DNA from: Heracleum sosnowskyi
Taxonomy: Eukaryota; Streptophyta; Magnoliopsida; Apiales; Apiaceae
Assembly: GCA_030848705.1 (NCBI GenBank)
Contig: CM061245.1
Span: 73,023,564 to 73,087,563, forward strand
Reading direction: 5' to 3'
Length of the DNA stretch: 64,000 nt
Position 1 is the stretch's first letter, and each line of letters opens with the position of its first letter. Positions 55,278 to 64,000 of the stretch are shown in pieces. The notes beneath the pieces are model-generated. The model was given only the letters and a program-made list of their open reading frames with translations. It was not told where the DNA came from and did not search any database. A program made the translations under genes and the position numbers.

Positions 55278-56290
55278 TTAGCAAGTACAAGCTACTAAAC
55301 AATTCCCACCTACGGCATGCACATGTCCTAAGGCATGCACATGACCATCATGAATAGCAGCAATTGCGTGAATACAAGTAAGTCCAGACAATTCCCACAT
55401 ATGGCATGCACATGTCCTAAGATCCCTATTCACTACAAAAGTACCCCAATGACTCCACACTTGATAAGAATGATCACCATCTCATTCTGTTTTGCACATA
55501 AAAGAGGGATCCTTTTTTTTGTTTAACTTTTTTTGGACTTTTGGACAAATAGAACCTGGTTCCCTAAGCATTTTATCACGCCTAACATAGATTTGTTTCA
55601 TCATATTTGTACGTATCATCACTAACATACAAATAATCATATTTGTCCATGCCTTGAACATTGACATCTCATACTTCATATCAGCCTTCACAATTGTTAT
55701 TAAACCTTTCAATGACCACGTATAACTGCCTTGTATCTATCCAGATATTTATTTGCTAGCCACTCCGTACTAATATGTTTAGTGTTATACTTTTTTCTGC
55801 AAGTATGGTTCAAAACTAATGTTTTAATTTGAAAGGTAGCATCATCACTACTATTCAGATCAAGTTTTGAACCCCATAAATTAAATGGACAACCTTCTCC
55901 TTTACATTTTGCTTGTAGTATCTTCTTATCATTAACGGGAAACCATATATTTTTCACATGGACCATGCCATAACTCTTGCAAGATTCTTTCAACTCCTTA
56001 TTCGATTCAAATATCATTCCCACCTTTAACACAGGATCAGTTATGTCTCTGTTATACATAAACTCTGGAAAATTTTCATACACCTTTTTGCATCACTTTG
56101 AAAACATGAAAGTGATTCATTTGAATCACTTTCCTCTTCATCAAAAAAATTACCCTCATTAGCATAGATGAACTCATCATCTTCTTCAGATAGTGCATTA
56201 TCACTGTCGTGGAACTTTAAAGAATCACTATCATCGCTACTTTCACTATAAGAATCATGTTCAAAGGCATTACTTTCGTTTTCTGCAAAA
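55278..56290 (-). pseudogene. MULE transposase remnant: MuDR N-terminus joined to SWIM finger, catalytic core missing
   Basis: The minus strand starts with an acidic region (56095-56284, SSDDSDSLKFHDSD), then after a frameshift near 56088 the MuDR N-terminal domain (VLKVGMIFESNKELKESCKS, CKGEGCPFNLWGSK, LVLNHTCRKKYNTKH). A scrambled segment (55482-55712) follows, then VVNRDLRTCACHMWELSGLT and CIHAIAAIHDGHVHA, the CxC...CxH of a SWIM zinc finger. The DDE transposase core that should lie between them is absent. About 90 bp around ACAATTCCCAC...GGCATGCACATGTCCTAAG is duplicated (55299 and 55388). The pseudogene cannot encode an active enzyme. Confidence 0.75.
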
Positions 56291-56504
56291 CCATCCTATC
56301 AAACTCAGTAAATCGAAACTACTTCTTTATGTCACTGATTAAACTATCAAATTGACACATTAGAATTTCTAAAATCTCAATCTTACATTGATGTTAAAGT
56401 AATACTAAAAATAAAAAAATATACCTAGATGTGTTTCCCTTTCGGTCTCCATTGTTGTGTTCTGTTAAGTGAATTCGTCCTTTGGGGAGAAAAAGAAAGA
56501 AACA

Positions 56505-57255
56505 CCCTGGATGGATGGCAATCGGGTCGGATCGGCTCAGTTTTGCTGAATCCAAATTCAAACCCGAATTTTTATATTGTACCTAAACCCGACCCGAACC
56601 CGAAAAATACCCGAAAATTGATATCCAAACCTGATTCAATGGATTTCGGATCGGGTTTCGATATACCCGAAACCCGAAAATATTTTGACTGGATTTGGAT
56701 AATATCCGAAACCCAAAATCTAAATCCGAAACCCAAAATTCATATCTGAAACCCGAAAATTTAAATCCAAAATTATAGATTTTAATATAAATATTGTTTG
56801 ATTTGAAGATAAAAATAGAGTATTAATGATAAAAACTTACCAGTAAACATACACACATATAACTCAAAATTTCTGAATCGCAATAATTGCGAATCTTCTT
56901 AAGTCGTCATGGAATTGTTAATTGCTCGACATTATAGTTAACATGTTATGATTCTTTGTGCATACCCTAATTTTTAGAACTTTTTTAATATTATTAATTG
57001 ATTTTTTATAATTCCACTTTCTAATAAGTGAAAAAATTTAATGTATATTAAATAGTATATATAATATATATAATAAAAGCATAATATATAAAATTAAAAA
57101 ATTTCTGATATTACAGAATATATCCAAATCCAAAAAAATTCGGGTTTAAAAATTAAATCCATATCCAAATCCAAAAAATCGGGTTCGATATATCCAAATT
57201 TTCGGATTTCGGATCGGGTATCCATCGGATCAGATTAATTTACCATCCCTAGAGA
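56505..57255. mobile_element. hAT-like non-autonomous repeat rich in ACCCGAAA motifs
   Basis: Ends GGATGGCAATCGGGTCGGAT and (complement) TAGGGATGGTAAATTAATCTGA. ACCCGAAA/TTTCGGGT units repeat in both flanks. The interior is AT-rich. The ends fit hAT elements of the TAGGGATGGCAA class. TSD not resolved. It is nested in the MULE. Confidence 0.5.
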
Positions 57256-57604
57256 TGGTTTGTCTTCTCTCACATACTTGAATATAAGTAATTATGTAAA
57301 AATTAATAATGTGAATATATTAATATGGTATTTTAGAAATTTTGTGAATGTTCTGTTAGTTACATAAACGATCAGTTAACAGAATGACCATAACTGAAGC
57401 ACATTATAGTTCAATTACACTAAAAAAAATATTTTAAAATATAATGACAAGATTGGAAATAAGTATCAAATTTAATGACTATTTATGCTAGTCACTCTAA
57501 AAATGCCTAAAAGGTTAGTTAATTTATTTTTTAAGTCAAGTATAATGAACAAATACTTGTGAAAATGTCAAAAATGAGTCCCAGATGCAAAGGTTTGTAG
57601 AAAT

Positions 57605-58192
57605 TAGGGCTGAGCAAAACCGATCCAAAACTGAAAAACCGAACCGAAATATGATAATTCGGTTCAGTTCGGTCCCAATTTTTCTGAAATTCCGGTCATT
57701 TCGGTTTTTCGGTCTGGACCGAAATATAATTCGGTTTTGTTCAATTTTTACCCATCGTCATCGAAGTGTACTGATATTTTTAACTTTGTAATATTAAAGC
57801 CTTAAACTTTGTAAGCTTAATAGCCATTTTTGGCCTACTAGTGCACTAGTGCATTTTGTATTTTTGAATCTTCAAATTCTTGTAATCTTGTTTGCTGACT
57901 ATTGCTTATTGCAGTTACTGAGTGATGTGTTTCCTTCTAATAAATTTACATTGCCTTTTTTATACTTTATATGACCACTATAAATTGTAAGCATAAAACA
58001 TACATACTAGATTTTTACAAATTTCGGTTCTTATAGATCGCACCGAACCGACCGAAATATTTCGGTTCGGTTTCCTTCCGGTCCAAAATATAACTTCGGT
58101 CCGGTTCGGTCCAGAAAAATTTAGTAATTCGGTTTTTGGTTAATTTGGTTCAGTCCGGTTTTTGGACCGAACTGCCCGAATGCTCAGCCCTA
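57605..58192. mobile_element. hAT MITE, 588 bp, perfect 8-bp TSD
   Basis: Starts TAGGGCTGAGCAAAACCGAT and ends GCCCGAATGCTCAGCCCTA, with 12-bp perfect inverted ends. Both sides carry GTAGAAAT (57597-57604 and 58193-58200), the 8-bp duplication diagnostic of hAT. Many CGGTTCGGT/ACCGAA motifs in both orientations sit in the subterminal regions, as at hAT transposase binding sites. No ORF. Confidence 0.92.
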
Positions 58193-58479
58193 GTAGAAAT
58201 CTGTCTCCAGACTCGAGAAGATTGACCTATTTTTCTTTTTTAGTGTCACAAAATGATTGGATTTTATTTTTGATATGTAACTTTAATATTTTTAAAATAC
58301 ATTTTCACCATATAGTAATGCTAATATACAACATTTTTATCCTGAAATAAATTAAATAAAGTACAAAAGCGGATAAGTGGACATCAATGCATTTGCATCA
58401 CAATAAGAATGGCACTCCTCCACGACATTCATAATATAATATTTTTATTTTTTCTATAATACAAAAGTTATCTTTTTAG

Positions 58480-59640
58480 CAAAAGTTTCACACTTCTGGC
58501 AACTACTGAGCAAGCTTGTGAAAAATAAGTATTTTGTTGTTGAACATCATCAATGTCACATTTCAAAGTTGTCAATGGTCCAAGCCAGCTATATTTGTCA
58601 ATACGAGATATTATCAAAAAAACTTGATGGTCTCAAATATGCATACTTGCAGTGATAAAAACAAATTGTTAAGTCAACTTACAAATGATTCGTTAAAAAA
58701 ATAATAAAACACATCAATTAACTCATCAATATTTCGAGAACCTTGTTGGTAATGATGTGCTTAAATTGATCTAAAGAAACCAAGATCAAGAACATTCAAA
58801 TTAGGGATATTTGACAATTGAAAAACAAATCTAATATCAAATATTCAATTCTATCTGATTTTGTGGGATTTATAAATTCATCATCATCGATTTCTATGTT
58901 CGGTATGACCTTGTCTTGTAGGATATAAATAACTTGTGAAAATAAGAGTGGTCATTTTTGTCGAATTCAGGGAAAAACTTATTAAGTAAGTGAGATTTAT
59001 ATATGTATTTTATAAAAGATGTACGCGCCTTTTTTTCCAAGGTAGCAGTTACTTGGTTTTTGCTACTTTTTTGAACTGGTTCCTTCTATTCGAAAGGAAA
59101 GTTTTCGATTTTTTCATTATACAAAGTGTCGTTATCATTATCAAACTAGGGACGAGCAAGTGCAGCGAGGAACAACTTTTTAACAAATCTTTTTACTTTT
59201 ATATGTTCAAATAGGATCAGTTTCCTTCGACATTATGTAGTACTTCTATGTTTCCTTGGTTTGAAAAAAATCAATTTTCATCAATATGTACTACATCAAA
59301 CATCTCTTCAAACTCAGGATTTGTATCAAGTAATTTATGTTTAAGTTTATGCAAACAAAAAGCTAATATGGCTAAGTTATTTTCATGAGTAAGTAGAAAT
59401 TTATGACATTTGAATGAGATCGAATATCATATTCTTTAATTCTTTGATGAAGAACAGACTTTCTTATTTAAAACACTTGACATTGCTCATATGTTTGTCC
59501 GGCATCACAATATAATTTATGTGACTTCTCTATGATTAATTTTGATTCTTTTTCTACCAACTCTAGTACTCTGCCTTTCAATCTTAGTGACATATCATAT
59601 GTAATTCTTGCGTGGAAGTGTTTTTGGCTTGAAACCAAAT
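58480..59640 (-). pseudogene. Mariner-like (MLE) transposase pseudogene
   Basis: The minus strand in several frames reads ITYDMSLRLKGRVLELVEKE (59500-59610), LHQRIKEYDIRSHSNVINFY (59385-59460), EEMFDVVHIDENWFF (59262-59315), then NLNVLDLGFFRSI (58765-58803) and IDELIDVFYYFF. FDVVHIDEKWF and LNVLDLGFFRAIQ are hallmarks of plant mariner transposases. Multiple stops and frameshifts are present. Possible Stowaway-type ends are GGCACTCCTCCACGACATT (58410) and CATATGGAGTA (59938), weakly supported. Such enzymes mobilise Stowaway MITEs like the one at 39364. Confidence 0.75.
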
Positions 59641-60339
59641 TTGTCTGATAGTGCTAACATAACATGAAAAATGTAGTACTAGTTTCAAGTATTATAATGT
59701 ACAAAGTGGGTATAGTAATGTATACAGATGAGATTGATGAATAAATATGAAAATATGTTTGGTAAACATGTTAAAAATGGGAGGGAATATAATTTATAGT
59801 TAAAAGCACTACAATTTTGCTTTAGTATTTGAGAAAAAGAGGCGAACATTACAAGTCAACTACTATTTTCTTAACTTTTTTGGATGCTAACTAACTCAAT
59901 CTTTCCGAGACATATGGAGTATTGTGTGTCATTTGAGGAAAGATATTTTATTCAAATAATAAACATATGTTATCAACAATCGAAAATTCTTCTATAAATG
60001 CAAGACTACTAATAGTGAGAATATTCTTATTTCAAATAACATTAGCTCGATCAGGCATACTAAGGCTTATAATAACGTATTAATGGTATTTAGGCAATCT
60101 GAGTCAATAATACTTGTAAGATATTCATATTTTTTCTTAATTGCGGCTTTTTTTTTATCGCAAATGTTTTTTTGTAGTGCTACATATATATACACCCCAA
60201 ATTGTATATTGTTCCCTCCTTTTATTATTTAACCAATTTCATATTAATGTTATTTTCCAGTCAATATTGTCCTTACATAATAGTATAACTTTAATTATTA
60301 TTAAGGGTTTAAATAGGTAAAATAATGTTGAATGGTACA
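59641..60339. other. AT-rich spacer before the third copia element
   Basis: No gene. TTGCGGCTTTTTTTTTATCG...TTTTTTTGTAGTG at 60143-60180 resembles the right end of a CACTA transposon, but no matching left end was found nearby. Confidence 0.45.
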
Positions 60340-61357
60340 TGTTAGGAATATGTTGTTCTTGATGATAAGCATAAAACACTTAGTAGAATTTGTGTAAAGT
60401 CAATTTTGTAGCTGTCAACGAAATAGCATGCTTAGCAGTGTTTCGTTGACAGGAAGCTCATCAACGAAATGAGTGTTGTAGCAATTGCATTGTACAATAC
60501 TTCACAGTATGATAGGCATTCTATTATATGTTTTAGATAGGTTTTCTAAGTCATGTTGACTATGTACTAGATAGGCAAAATAGGTTGGTTAATTGTAAAT
60601 ATGTTATGCCTTGTAATTCTGCCTAAGTGAAGACATGTCAACGGTATGAAGATTACTCTGTCAACGGTATGGAGTTTACCCATCAACGAAACGAGGGAAA
60701 CACCATCAACGGAATGAAGAATGAAGCTATCAACGAAACACATCTCCTTGCTATCAACGAATCAATGTTGCTTTTTGAACAGTTGACAAAGTGATAGTGA
60801 CAGTTTACTGAACAGATCTAAAAGGAGATATGGAAGTGTACTTTGCATTGGAAGCCATCAAAGTGGTTACTGGAAATAAGGAAACATTCCAATTTCCAAT
60901 AAGGCTCTTGGGAATGATTATAATGAGCATGAAGACAAAAGCTAAGATCTCCAAGGACCATTGGACAAAAGGAATGAAAAGCAAGCTACTGATGGTTACT
61001 ACTATTATTCTTTAGTTTAACCAAACGTAGAATTGTAAACTTGGGATTATATAACCAAGTGTAGCAGTTACTTTAGAAGTAAGAGAAGAAAAACAAATAG
61101 ATTGTATTAGCTATTTTTGAGAGCATTCTTCTCTACAACATTGTAACTGAGCAGCTGTGAACATTTGTATCACAGATTATTTCCGCAATAAAAACACTTC
61201 AGTTGGATCATCAAACAATCCAACTGAATTATTTATATCTTGTGTTTTTGTTTATTCAGTTCAGTTTAATTTCATAAAGTGTTTAGTTTCAAGAAAATAT
61301 CAAGAATTGTATTCAACCCCCCCTTCTACAATTCTGTTAGGTCATTTGGGAATAACA
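60340..61357 (+). repeat. 5' LTR of the third copia element
   Basis: TGTTAGGAATATG... to ...GGAATAACA, with TGTTA/TAACA ends. It holds the TCAACGAAA array (60415-60762), a TATA box TTATATAA (61047-61054), a hairpin AGTTGGAT..ATCCAACT (61201-61226) and the TTCAACCCCCCC string. Confidence 0.88.
60415..60762 (+). promoter_or_regulatory. TCAACGAAA motif array in U3
   Basis: Nine copies of TCAACG(A/G)(A/T)(A/T) or its complement occur at about 60415, 60441 (inverted), 60461, 60638, 60661, 60683, 60705, 60730 and 60754. They lie about 290-640 bp upstream of the TATA box. The motif reappears inside gag at 63143-63205. Confidence 0.75.
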
Positions 61358-61359
61358 AT

Positions 61360-61371
61360 TGGTATCAGAGC
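61360..61371 (+). other. Primer-binding site, initiator tRNA-Met
   Basis: TGGTATCAGAGC, two bases after the LTR. Confidence 0.95.
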
Positions 61372-61421
61372 GAGCTTCTAACATACAAGAAGTTTAAAGA
61401 TCAAGACCAAAAACAGAAACC

Positions 61422-63893
61422 ATGGTGAAGAAGGATACAGGTGTGAAGATACCAGTTCTTGATAAAGACAATTACTTTCACTGGAAAGTAAAGATGCATT
61501 TACATCTCATGTCTATGGATGAGAGGTATGTAGACTGCATTGAGAAAGGTCCACACGTTCCCATGAAGCTTGATTCTAGAGTTGGACTGCCAGATGATGC
61601 ACCTGATGTAGAGATTCCAAAAACTGTCTCAGAATGGACTGTTGAAGATATTGCAGAAGTTCATAAAGACAAAAGGACCATGAACATTCTGTTTAATGGT
61701 TTGGAGCAAGAGATGTTTGACAATGTTATCAACTGTACAACCTCTAAGGAAGTATGGGATACTGTTAGAACTCTCTGTGAAGGAACTGAGCAAGTCAGGG
61801 AAAATAAAATGCAACTCCTTATACAACAATATGAGCATTTTCATTTTAAAGCTGGTGAAACCCTAAATGACACGTTTAGTAGGTTTCAAAAGCTTTTGAA
61901 TGGATTAAAGTTGTATGGGAGGATCTATCAAACCAAGGATTCAAACCTTAAATTTCTTAGAGCTCTTCCAAAAGAATGGAAGCCTATGACTGTTTCTCTC
62001 AGAAACACTCAAGAGTACAAAGACTACACTCTTGAAAGGCTTTATGGAACCTTGAAGACTTATGAGCTGGAAATGGAGCAAGATGAGGAAATTGAAAAGG
62101 TACAGAAGAAGGGTGGATCTATTGCATTGATTGCATCAGTGAACCAACTTGAAGATGACAATAAAGAAGCTGCAAAGGCCACAACTAGTCGATCTAGTTG
62201 TAGGAGTGATGTTAGCAAGGGTAAAGACAAGATGACAGAAGAAGAAGAATCAGAACCAGCCAACTTGGAGGACTTAGATGAGATTGATGAACACATTGCT
62301 TTTCTGTCTAGAAAATTCTCTAAGTTCAAGTTCAAAAGAAACTCAGAAGCAAGGCCACCAAGAAGAGACTTTCAACCTAGCAAAACAAACTGGATTGAAA
62401 AGTCTAAGTCAAAATGTTTCAATTGTGGAATGCTTGGTCACTTTGTTGGAGACTACAGAAAGCCCAAGGTTGAGAAGGGCAACAGGAAATTTGAGCCTGT
62501 TGATTATAAAAAGAAATACTTTGAACTTCTCAAACAAAAAGAAAAGGCGTTCATGTCTCAGGAGTATGATTGGGCTGGTAATGGTGAAGATTCTGATGAT
62601 GATGTTGAGTATGTCAACTTGGCTCTTATGGCTGACAATCATGAGCAGGAAGCAAGTTCCTCAAGCAACCAGGTAACAATTACTAATCTTTCTGAGCTTT
62701 CTAAAGAGGAATGCGACAATGCAGTAAATGAAATGTCTACTGTATTATATAATTTGCGTGTTACTCTTAAATCACTTACTAAAGAGAACTCAAGAATAAA
62801 AGAAACAAATCTGCTCTTAAGTGATAGGAATGCAATGTTAGAAGCACAGCTCATTGAATTTGAGAAAATGAGATGTGTTAGTAGGGATGCTAAGAAGGAA
62901 CTTGAGAACGTGTTACAAAGGGAAGAAATTCTTAAAACACAACTTGAGATAGAACAAGGTGTGATTGCAAAATGGAAGGATGCCAGGAATGTTGCTGCCA
63001 ACATAATTAATGTTCAAGGCGTGGAATCCTTCTGTGAGCAATCATGGAAAAGGAACAAAGAGAAGCTAGGGTATGTTGGTGAAACCTTAGAATCAGAAAC
63101 AGAGTCAACAAACAACAATGATCATTTGTTGAAGGTTGATATGTCAACGGAATGCAATGTTTCGTTGACACATGAACCATCAACCGATCAGGCTGTTTCG
63201 TTGACAGACAAAAGAAAAGATAAACTCACTAGACTTAATGACAAGTATGGTCCTGTCACCAAGAACTTTGTTCAAGGTGAGTCTAGTACTTTAAAGAAAA
63301 TTGAGAAGCCTGTTGAGAGAGCTAATGTAGGTCACTTGTCTAACAAGCAATTGAAAGACAAGGTAGAGAAAGTTCATAATGAGGCTAAGGGAAATAAAAA
63401 GAATAACAGGAATGGCAAAGTAGGAATTAACAAACACAACAATTACACACCTGATAAATATGCTCCTAGAAAGACTTGTGTTAATTGTGGAAGTGTTAGT
63501 CATTTGTCTACTAACTGCAAATCTGTTAAGAAAACTCCTAATGTGAGAATGCCCAAGCCTGCAATGAACAGTTCCATGCCTACAATGCCTGTTATGTCTA
63601 ACATGTTTGCTCCATATGCACAATTTCAGAATCCATATGCTAGTATGCCATTTGTGTCTAATCCTTACATGAATATGTTTAACATGCCACAAATGCCATG
63701 GAACATGAATAACATGATTGTTCCTCCAACTATGCATGCTATGAATGAAAATATGAGCAACCCTCAGAAATCAACACCAAGGGTAAAGATTGATTTGAAT
63801 CAATCTGAGCCCAAAGTGAAAAATGGTACAAAAGGGAATGCAAAGGCTAACAAGACAGGACCCAAGGAAACTTGGGTACCAAAATCAACTTGA
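61422..63893 (+). CDS. Gag polyprotein of the third copia element
   Basis: 823 aa from ATG 61422 (CCATGGTG context). N-terminal Gag domain (DKDNYFHWKVKMHLHLMSMD, NILFNGLEQEMFDNVINCTT, FLRALPKEWKPMT). The first zinc knuckle, near residue 332, reads CFNCGMLGHFVGDY, so the last cysteine is replaced by tyrosine. A second one near residue 686 is complete (CVNCGSVSHLSTNC). A coiled-coil region lies at about 420-540 and a Met/Asn/Pro-rich segment at about 705-790. It ends ETWVPKST and TGA. The pol frame begins in the -1 register 18 bases later at CAG|GG. The sequence MSTECNVSLTHEPSTD is where the LTR motif recurs in coding DNA. Confidence 0.93.
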   Translation: MVKKDTGVKIPVLDKDNYFHWKVKMHLHLMSMDERYVDCIEKGPHVPMKLDSRVGLPDDAPDVEIPKTVSEWTVEDIAEVHKDKRTMNILFNGLEQEMFDNVINCTTSKEVWDTVRTLCEGTEQVRENKMQLLIQQYEHFHFKAGETLNDTFSRFQKLLNGLKLYGRIYQTKDSNLKFLRALPKEWKPMTVSLRNTQEYKDYTLERLYGTLKTYELEMEQDEEIEKVQKKGGSIALIASVNQLEDDNKEAAKATTSRSSCRSDVSKGKDKMTEEEESEPANLEDLDEIDEHIAFLSRKFSKFKFKRNSEARPPRRDFQPSKTNWIEKSKSKCFNCGMLGHFVGDYRKPKVEKGNRKFEPVDYKKKYFELLKQKEKAFMSQEYDWAGNGEDSDDDVEYVNLALMADNHEQEASSSSNQVTITNLSELSKEECDNAVNEMSTVLYNLRVTLKSLTKENSRIKETNLLLSDRNAMLEAQLIEFEKMRCVSRDAKKELENVLQREEILKTQLEIEQGVIAKWKDARNVAANIINVQGVESFCEQSWKRNKEKLGYVGETLESETESTNNNDHLLKVDMSTECNVSLTHEPSTDQAVSLTDKRKDKLTRLNDKYGPVTKNFVQGESSTLKKIEKPVERANVGHLSNKQLKDKVEKVHNEAKGNKKNNRNGKVGINKHNNYTPDKYAPRKTCVNCGSVSHLSTNCKSVKKTPNVRMPKPAMNSSMPTMPVMSNMFAPYAQFQNPYASMPFVSNPYMNMFNMPQMPWNMNNMIVPPTMHAMNENMSNPQKSTPRVKIDLNQSEPKVKNGTKGNAKANKTGPKETWVPKST

Positions 63894-63910
63894 TTTGGTT
63901 TTATTGTGTG

Positions 63911-64000
63911 CAGGGAGACAAAAGGAATCTTTGGTACTTGGATAGTGGTTGTTCAAGACACATGACTGGTGATTCTACCCTGCTCACAGAGTTTCAGGAA
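63911..64000 (+). CDS. Pol polyprotein start (protease) of the third copia element, 3'-partial
   Basis: Open frame QGDKRNLWYLDSGCSRHMTG onward to the window end; DSGCS is the aspartic protease active site. This frame is shifted by -1 relative to gag and stays open back into the gag end, so no ATG is needed if it is reached by frameshifting or splicing. Confidence 0.85.

Larger units (their letters stand above)
54847..57497 (-). mobile_element. Mutator-like element (MULE) with long inverted ends
   Basis: The left end (54847: GGAGTGAGCAGCCTAAATGG..., TTACTTATTTCCAATCTTGTC) and right end (57440-57497: GACAAGATTGGAAATAAGTA...CTAGTCACTC) are clear inverted repeats of at least 55 bp; weaker similarity continues inward. 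The flanks TAAAAAATG and TAAAAATGC look like a 9-bp TSD with one base lost. The element contains a broken transposase and an hAT-like repeat. Confidence 0.75.
60340..64000 (+). mobile_element. Third Sirevirus-type copia element, 5' part
   Basis: 5' LTR (60340-61357), PBS (61360), complete gag and the first residues of pol; the rest lies beyond the window. It is a family distinct from the two elements at the left end, but closely related to the fragment at 29822-30550. The bases before the LTR are GTACA, the likely TSD. Confidence 0.9.

Noticed and set aside
60143..60180. Right end of a CACTA transposon (TTTTTTTGTAGTG)
   Set aside because: No left end CACTACAAAAAA with matching subterminal text found; kept only as a note.

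Overview
This is a plant nuclear window, most likely from a eudicot. The evidence is Ty1/copia elements primed by initiator tRNA-Met, nested Ty3/gypsy elements, Stowaway, hAT, MULE and mariner remnants, and one multi-exon host gene for the nonsense-mediated decay helicase UPF1. I see no sequence that fixes the species. Roughly two thirds of the window is transposable element.

Region 1 (1-19226) is the 3' part of an old Sirevirus-type copia element: the end of pol, a non-coding segment, a long extra ORF and a 3' LTR. Its extra ORF is split by a second, young and apparently intact Sirevirus-type element (5987-17086; 612-bp LTRs with 2 differences; TSD ATTAC). The inner element has gag, pol and two further ORFs (720 and about 457 aa) between pol and the 3' LTR.

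Region 2 (19227-39583) starts with a diverged tandem duplication. A Stowaway-like MITE follows, split by a decayed minus-strand Ty3/gypsy element of the Tat type (20914-38935). That element carries an antisense gene remnant with its own TATA box. Its gag is interrupted twice: by a 5.2-kb solo-LTR-like block (27742-32965, TSD GTACT) that holds a copia fragment, and by a short non-autonomous LTR element (33802-37991, TSD CATAT). A second Stowaway MITE lies just outside.

Region 3 (39584-43150) is AT-rich and gene-free, with a tandem duplication and weak Helitron-like and hAT-like remnants.

Region 4 (44197-54586, minus) is UPF1: 29 coding exons, a predicted 1260 aa and no break in the frame. One intron has a GC-AG boundary and one holds a MITE.

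Region 5 (54847-60339) is a graveyard of DNA transposons: a MULE with a collapsed transposase about 260 bp upstream of the UPF1 start codon, an hAT-like repeat inside it, an hAT MITE with a perfect 8-bp TSD, and a mariner-like transposase pseudogene. Region 6 (60340-64000) is the 5' end of a third Sirevirus-type element (LTR, PBS, complete gag, start of pol).

The most interesting pattern is shared by the three copia families. Each carries its own short motif in a dense cluster in the LTR: GAAGACT in the outer element, ATCAGGATT/AATCCTGAT in the inner one, TCAACGAAA in the third. The first two families repeat their motif between pol and the extra ORFs. In the inner and third families it also recurs inside coding sequence. 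This resembles an element-specific recognition code, perhaps read by a protein the element itself encodes.
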